Shown: piece after piece, positions 56,851 through 64,000 of the stretch
How positions within the stretch are numbered: the stretch's first letter is position 1
Layout of the letters: each line of letters opens with the position of its first letter
Source of the DNA: Tubulanus polymorphus
Taxonomy: Eukaryota; Nemertea; Palaeonemertea; Tubulaniformes; Tubulanidae
Assembly: GCF_964204645.1 (NCBI RefSeq)
Contig: NC_134035.1
Span: 7,068,501 to 7,132,500 of the forward strand
Length of the DNA: 64,000 bases
Direction of reading: 5' to 3'
Program-made: the position numbers and the translations under genes
Notes under the pieces: model-generated
Told to the model about the DNA's origin: nothing
Databases searched by the model: none
The model's input: the letters and a program-made list of their open reading frames with translations, nothing else

Positions 56851-59277
56851 CGCTGCACTCAGCTGATGTAGGGTTTGACATCCAATTTTCTTGTTTTAAC
56901 GAAACTGCTGGTGACCTTAAGCATGTGCAGAGGAAGAATCTACAAGGTCAACTGGAAACTGGAACTATCACTAACCTGGTTGACGGGGGAAAGGATTTAG
57001 GCCTACCGTGTTGTCGAGTAAAATCTAAATTTCACTCAGCTATATCGTATCATAGACACTCCCCCGTGTTACCGTGATATTCGGTATGTGACGCGTCGAT
57101 ATAGTCTTTGTGCAGGTCAGTGTACACGCAGTTCATTTTCGATCAAAAGTGACATCAGGTGAACCCTGAATGATTGTCTGAGGGTTCCAGGCAGTAGATT
57201 GATACATGGATTATACACGTAGTAATTCAGCCATAATAAGATGATGTTCAGAACTAACAACATTAACAGACTATAAAAATAAATTCTGAATCCATAATCA
57301 AAACCATTTCTACAAGTTATACCTAAATAAAAAAAATACACACCCACACAATTGGATAATGAGCTTCATCATTAACAGTACCTTACCTTACCATTGGGTG
57401 CACATTTGTGGGTTACACTTCAAAGGATGACTCAGAATGCCATATTTGGATATTCTGAGGGCCATTTCTATTGGAAGTCAGGTATGAAAACCAAAATACA
57501 GTAAAATACAGTAGACTCTTAACTCAAATCACTTGAGGTCAGTGGTTTTGTTCGAGTCTACTGATAGCTTGAGCTTAACAATGGAAACTTCATAGATATT
57601 GGCAAAACTAAGAGATGGATTATCTTAGCAGATTATATACATTTACCATACCATTAGTTAGTTACCTAATCGTTGGTGGTAAGCTTTTTTATAATCGGAT
57701 GGGCTTATACCAACGTTAGGGATGACAAGGGCCAAAACACGGTTGAAAAAAGTAACACTTCAAAAATATACTTTCTATTCACTTCAGTCCACAATTAATG
57801 GCTTAATTCACAAACAAACACAGGTACCTTTCGAAATAATCCAATTTTATGTATGTTTCGAGCAATTAATCAACATTATTTTGAGAAATTAATTAATTTC
57901 TCCACAAATTTCGCCATTGGCCGCCATTTCTCTGTATTGCATACATGTGGCATGATAGACAAGGTGACCGACAAGGATTTATATAAAACTTCCAAGACGA
58001 AACTACAATTTTTATTTTTGATGGTTTTCCAACATATATTTCAAATCTTCGTGCTTTCCATGATAAATAATGAAATAATAAATTCTGGATGAAGAAAAAT
58101 GTGAATAATTGTCAATTTCTTAATTTTTTCAATTTCGTTGTTTCGTTTTGATAGTTTGTGCTGTTGTCCTAGCCTCAGTCCACAGGTGCAGCACCCTCCA
58201 CAAGTTTTCAAAATGGCGCCGTTGAATTGAAGGAAATTTACTCTCATTTTACGGCCGATTTTTACATGGATTAAGATCGTCAGGTGAGGTGTTATATGTA
58301 TCAAACAAACTATGAATCTGTTGTGCGTTGATTACAACAAAAATTAGACGGATATCTTAAGAGACAATGAAATGCCAGGCAAATTACTTGTCAGTCAAAT
58401 GACGAAGATTGCATACAAAAATGACCTTCCCATTCCTGACTCGTTTGTGAAAATATCCGATCGTGAAACTAAACCACAGTCAGTTTACTGACTACCATTC
58501 CATATACAACTGTACCGTACATAATGGTGGGAGTTCAAAATTCAAAGACATCTAATTGAAGATTAACCCACAAATGTGTCACTCAAAAAATTACATCTCA
58601 CAAAATTTACAGATCATTATAATACACGACACACATGGAAATTTTACACAAAAATAAAAATGAAATACTGAGAATTACTCATTACAAGCATTTTTTTCTT
58701 TTCTTATCAATATCACGACTATGATTATAGAAATGCAACTATCCAGACCAGAGATCAAAATAAAAATGACAATGTTACAAATGTTGAAATTCTAAACTGG
58801 TATAGGCGTTCTATGGAATGATCAACCCTCATATAACAATGTATTGTAGTAATAATATTGCTCATTTCAGGTGATTTGCGACTGATAAAATACATCCGGT
58901 TTATAAGTCTGGATTAAGCATGATATTTCACATACATTCTATGTATTGATGTAGCATTAATATCGGTAATATCTCAATAAAATCAAAGTAGGGATTTATC
59001 TGATCTGAATTAGGCAAGCTTTTATGCCACCAGACTAAGTCATTTGTTACAATTAACAACTTCGATTTTCGAAGTCTATAGAAAGAAACTAAATTGGTTT
59101 GAAGACGCATTTTTTTTGGTTTTACCTTGTGAATCTTTTACATCCACTAACCTTCTACAGACCTTGCTTATCGAGCAGAATTGACTATGCTCATTTTCAA
59201 AGAAGTAATGGCCTCAAATTATGCAATGTTGCTACTTGGAATCATTCAATGATTTGATGTATATTCTGTGCTGAATG
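56851..59277. other. 3' flank of the NUP210-like gene
   Basis: No exon with a recognisable domain. The stretch should contain the 3' UTR of the minus-strand NUP210-like gene just below 59278. The open frames at 56787-57077 (+) and 58041-58304 (-) show no family features. Confidence 0.45.
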
Positions 59278-62200
59278 TCATTGATACGGCGACCGACTGT
59301 TTGGTGATGTTTTTCTTTCAAATGACAAACTGCGGTCGGGAAACTCGTAGCCTGAACTCCATAGTCTATTAGTATATGGTGATTGGATGCCTGAAATACA
59401 CAATAACAATTGAATGTTCCACACGTTTTCAATATTTCAACCTAAACCTATTTACCCAGCTCCTAAGGTTGTAACGATGTATTGAGGGTAATCGTAGCTT
59501 GCTTACCGGTGGGAGTGTGAGGGGAGTAATAGCCCACAGTTGGCGATCCAGGTTGAGGCGTTCCTATCAAATTTCGCGCTTGATAGGTCGACTGATCGGA
59601 GTTTTGGAATTGGCGAGGCCTCGACAAGAAATAGTAACCTACAAATATCAACATGAATGCATGATTTATCCCGAGAGTAGTAAATATCAATTGCAACTGG
59701 TTTGAGGAATCTGTATACACCGAGGATTCAGTTCCCAACAGCTCGAACTAGACGCATTGACCCAACTCTTGCGCCACCGTGCGGGATCTATGCAAAGCAG
59801 CAGAAACAAACATGGCCACCTTTTGGATTTTCAATGTTAGAAATTGTATATGAATTTCAATTATTTCAGCTGTTAGGGTTTCAAGGTACAACATAACAAG
59901 ATGATGTGATATGGCGATGTTAATACCGGTAAATGATAATGCCATAGTGAAGCTAGTCACGAACTATCCCGATTGAGTGTACAGCGGCCAAAAACATATA
60001 AATTTGCGTAGTTACATAACTATTTGCAGTGAATAGCAGACGAAACAGGAAGCCTTAGTGGCCATTAAAACAAACATAATAGTGATCACAATTGAAAGAT
60101 AATAATGATATACAACTTAAGTTATAATTATGGCCATTTCTAAGATTATATTACTAATTTGTAGTCAGTGCCGAACGTTTGGTTTTGGAACAATAATGAG
60201 GGGTGGTAGGTAGTCATTCAATTCAAGTCATGATTTACCACATATTACTTCCTTGTTGTTGAAAATCTCGTGAGAATGGCGCAACATTGACACTGGCAAT
60301 AAATGCCAAATATCATACATATTTTTTTGTACATATTCATAATCTATCCGCTATAAAGTGCTGATAAACAATTGCATGTTTAAGATCACTGTTTGGCAGC
60401 GATGGTTGCCTGGGATGGTTGCCTTTTTTTCACAAGAGAGCTTCAGCCATCTTGTTTGCAGTGCGCATGCTCCCCATTCTGTTTGTAAACACAATCCACA
60501 CCCGTGCAGTTCACTCGCTGTATCAGCGTTCACGGCTCTCAACCTACGAACAAAAACTCGGTCAAATGGCTTCTGGAACCCACCAACCTGGGCACCAATT
60601 CTACGATTTTACATGATTAAATCGATTTCTGACACCGTTTTGGCATTTTTTATTTGTGTATCTAGTGTTAAACGTGTTTATCAGCACGGGGGACCTACAG
60701 TGGTTAAGATGGATCTTTGAACATATGAACAATTTTGAAATATTGATTTTTTGCCGCGTATGTCATTCATATATTTCAACTCATAACTGTTGGAGGATTT
60801 AATCAAAGAATGTCGTTAAGCCTTCAAACAATCGCACATGTGATCGGCCGCCCTGCTTGTGCTTGAAATGGAAAATTAGTATCTCGTACAATGATGAGTG
60901 ATCGAAAATAATAGATGATATCTAAATCATTCAATTCTTTCAAAATGCATTGGAAAATGTGGTTTGGACATAAAACAAATTTTTGATTACCTCATTTCAC
61001 ATATTGCCTCTCCCTGGACGTATTAACTACATAATGATTGTTGTGCTGGCCACAAATGCACACCATTCACACTACACTAGCCATTCAACACCCAACTACC
61101 CACAGCTTTGATATAACCATCCTATAATCCAGTGTTTTTCTCCCTTGATACATCAAATTTTGCATATATTTACCAGTAAGTGGTGGACCACAAATAATAA
61201 CTCGATCGGATTTAACGGCATTTCAGTATAAATGCAATAAAGGTTTTACTAATAGGTTTTATGTATACTTAAATAATTCATCTTGAATTCGATTTGCGGT
61301 CCATGGTTTCATATCACTGCTCTCAATTGTCTGAAAAACTTGAGAATCACCAGCCTCAAGGGACTGCCAAAATATAGCGCCTACACACGGGTTTTCTTAA
61401 TGGCATAGATACAATACATGCTCAGCTTATAATTGAGTATTTTATACCGAAAAATATCTAACAAGTTCCGTAAATTTCAATCAAATCGTCTCACATCCTA
61501 AAGCAAACTACATATAACAAATAATTACCTAGGAAAATGCAGAGTACAGTCACTATAACCAAGATAAGCAAGTTCAAATAATTCTCAATAATCAATGAGA
61601 CCAATTCAGCCCAACCTCGATCACCACGACTTTCAATCCTTGGCATCGACGCTACATGAATAAATAAATAGATTGTTAAATGATTAGATAATTTAAACAT
61701 TGTCTAATGCGAAAAACAAGTAATTGAATAGTAAAAGGCATAAATACAACTTGAATTCATGTTCTGTAGAAAAAGCTTCAATTTGGTTTGGCAAAGACTA
61801 CTATTTCTAGCACCCAACATGAAGACAAGCTTTAGAACATTACCAATAGCTATTCAGTTCATATCCGAAATCATCACTGTACCTCCTGGTTGAGCGGGCA
61901 TCTGTCCAACAAGTTTCAGCTTGATTGATACTTTCTGTTTTTGACCGGTTAACGGACAAGCGACCTCAATAAATAGATTATTACTCTCCAGCGAACAGGT
62001 GGCGCTACCCTTCGTAAGCAGACGTATTGGAAAATGAAGAATTGTGTCCGATTGTTCATCTACTTCCGGTTGAAGCACTTCCAGCATTGAAGGGTCACTT
62101 GCAATAACCTAAACATTTACAAACACTTCCAGTTATGCACAGCAAAACTAATTACTTGATTTATATATCGTAAATTTGCATTTGAATATCAGTGATATTG

Positions 62201-63938
62201 ATCTAATTTGATTTGACTCATTCTATGAGTACTACATTGTATTCTACAACAGTTTCGTCAAATCAATGTTGATTTATTTTGCAGCGTTAGGTTTAGGATC
62301 TTACTACAGTGTTATATAACATAGAATCTCATCATTTTCGTTCGCATTATTATCATCATAATCATGCCATTTAAGAAAATACACAAGGCTCGTCAACAGT
62401 ATGATATGATTAATGAACTTTCAACAAAACAATATTTTGGCACCTTTAGTTCCCTTTTTACACGTCCAGCGGCCGAGATACGTATCCTAGCAACAGGCAT
62501 CAGATTGCTTAGTAACAGCTCTTTACTGTAAATATGGAATGTTGGCAAGAAGTCGAATTCGACGTAACGTGAAGTTATATCGGATTGCTGATCGGTGCGG
62601 GGAATGACCGCTCGTAGACGAATTGAAATATCCATCGAGCTGAGTACTGCAACTTGTTCAAGTGTAGTTGACGTTGACAGCTTACACGCATAATTTCCTA
62701 GACGCCACAAGAAATAAGGATGATTATTCATTGATAATTAACTGGACTAGATGCGCAGGCCCCATGTGGGCTAGAAATGAATGGAAAAAGACAAGTTAAA
62801 TATGCTGTTCTATTGATATCAAGATTCAGGGATGAGAACGCCGACCTACCACCGAAATCAGTGGAATTTTTTCTCCGATTACACACCCGAACCACTTGAT
62901 ATTTTTAAGTACAAAAATCCGCGAGAATTCTCATCCCTGAAGATTAGATGAGACAACCAACTTACCAGTTTTTGTGTCTAAAATGGCAGACACGTGAAAT
63001 AGATCGGCTATAGTTATGTCAGGATGGCTACCAGTCATTGAAACTTCACAGTAGAATGGAACTGATTCGTGAAATACATCCATTTCGCTCACTAATTCAC
63101 TACAATTGTTGCCTATCAAAAAAGTTTGCTTTGTTTTGCATCAATTCAATACACGAAATAAAGCTAATCTAGGCATAGATGATGTGGTGCTTGTTTTCTA
63201 AGTGCTTAGGGTTAGCCATGGATATTTCTTAGCTCGCTGTTTTCGTTTCAATCCAAAGTTTAAGGGTTTGTTACTGGGTCTAGTTGCTCAATAGTTGCTA
63301 ATTTAACCATCCGATAAATACTTTGGTATGGCAGATTGCCTCCTCTGTTTGTAGAACAAGAGGACAATAAGGTCCATATGGTTGGAGACGAAACAAGGCT
63401 TGATGCATTTCATTTTGAACCGACGAAGCTATGAAATTCAATTCTTCTACGAACTTGGTCCATCAAGAGATTACTCACATATACAAACTTAATAAGTCAC
63501 GAAGCACAGATGGGGAACAGATACCAGTGAGGAGGGTGATCTGTTTTTGCTTACCTATCATATTGGTCGGAAAATCATTTTCAGTATCAGCATCTTGCGC
63601 ATGAATATCTCCATCGTGCAGTATGACAGGCACGCTATATGATTTAGAACGACCGATCGCGTTACTCAAAAATGGAACGCTATTTGTGAGAAGCTCGATT
63701 CGAGACACAGGTTTCACGGACACCTCGGAATATGTAGCCAATGAGCTGGATACGTTGTAAACAATTTGAACATGGCCGACGCTTGTAGCAGATGCGATTC
63801 CGGTGCGACTGTCTATTTGTAATGCGTCACCGACAACCTTCCATTTACCGCGATGGCCTGAAACAATATTTGAATATAGGTCTATGATGTTATTCATTGG
63901 TAGAAGTGATAAATACTGAAGCGAGCTACATTCAAATA
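59278..63938 (-). CDS. NUP210: Nuclear pore membrane glycoprotein 210 (NUP210/gp210), C-terminal part
   Basis: Eight minus-strand exons join with matching phases: 63938-63555, 63428-63322, 63128-62966, 62697-62444, 62108-61883, 61651-61529, 59638-59507 and 59390-59278, about 500 residues. The large part is lumenal beta-sandwich (Ig-like) sequence, including GKWKVVGDALQIDSRTG, a segment typical of gp210. ILDTKTGNYACKL spans an exon junction. A single transmembrane helix, LLILVIVTVLCIFLGYYFL, crosses the 61529/59638 junction and is followed by a short cytoplasmic tail with IGTPQPGSP and SPYTNRLWSS, ending in TGA at 59278. The protein anchors the nuclear pore complex in the pore membrane. The 5' part lies beyond the window. 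The first exon could instead start at 63857 (TTGTTTCAG/GC, same phase). The largest intron is 61528-59639. Confidence 0.85.
59639..61528 (-). other. Intron of the NUP210-like gene splitting the transmembrane helix codons
   Basis: A 1.9-kb phase-1 intron located within the transmembrane segment. It contains several short open frames on both strands without domain features and no obvious mobile element. Confidence 0.6.
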
Positions 63939-64000
63939 CTGACAAAAATTTCCACTGGGTACGAAGTTCATTGTAAAAATGCAATGGGTTTTTTAATTAA

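Overview
This is a window of animal nuclear DNA: AT-rich, with genes split by GT-AG introns and many transposable-element remnants. The gene families and the abundance of foldback elements, MITEs and LINEs suggest a marine invertebrate, probably a lophotrochozoan such as a mollusc, brachiopod or annelid. That placement is inference. One 100-base run of N (31851-31950) is an assembly gap.

Layout. 1-5.9 kb has no recognisable gene, only repeats. 5992-9174 (+) is a complete seven-exon microsomal epoxide hydrolase (EPHX1/JHEH type) with its catalytic triad intact. 11956-12615 (+) is a single-exon four-transmembrane MS4A/CD20-like protein. 12.7-20.2 kb appears gene-poor. 20178-30309 (+) is a mosaic gene reconstructed from 19 exons whose intron phases all agree: C-type lectin, SUEL-like lectin, second C-type lectin, discoidin, two TSP1, two PAN/apple, four leucine-rich repeats, then a roughly 295-residue C-terminal region I cannot assign. 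Its first exon(s) were not found. 31.1-31.85 kb is a 48-49 bp satellite running into the gap. 32.1-34.6 kb is a broken Harbinger transposon containing a very long inverted repeat. 36553-37110 and 39045-39629 (+) are two paralogous MS4A-like proteins separated by a foldback element. 39.8-45.8 kb holds two copies of a 417-bp palindromic MITE; the second is split by a nearly complete two-ORF LINE. 46714-50413 (-) is a four-exon paired-like homeobox gene (eh1 motif, homeodomain, OAR motif); the intron inside its homeodomain holds a head-to-tail array of truncated copies of the same MITE. 50.4-59.2 kb is repeat-rich, with a LINE 3' fragment, several inverted-repeat elements and a three-unit array of about 570 bp. 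59278-63938 (-) is the 3' part of a NUP210/gp210 nuclear-pore membrane glycoprotein gene that continues beyond the window.

The genes do not form one pathway: detoxification or hormone epoxide hydrolysis, membrane tetraspan proteins, extracellular recognition, transcriptional control and nuclear-pore structure lie side by side. The observation most worth pursuing is the mosaic recognition protein. Next is the MITE family, which recurs around the LINE and in the homeobox intron. All exon models come from reading splice signals and frame continuity by eye; no transcript data or database search was available.
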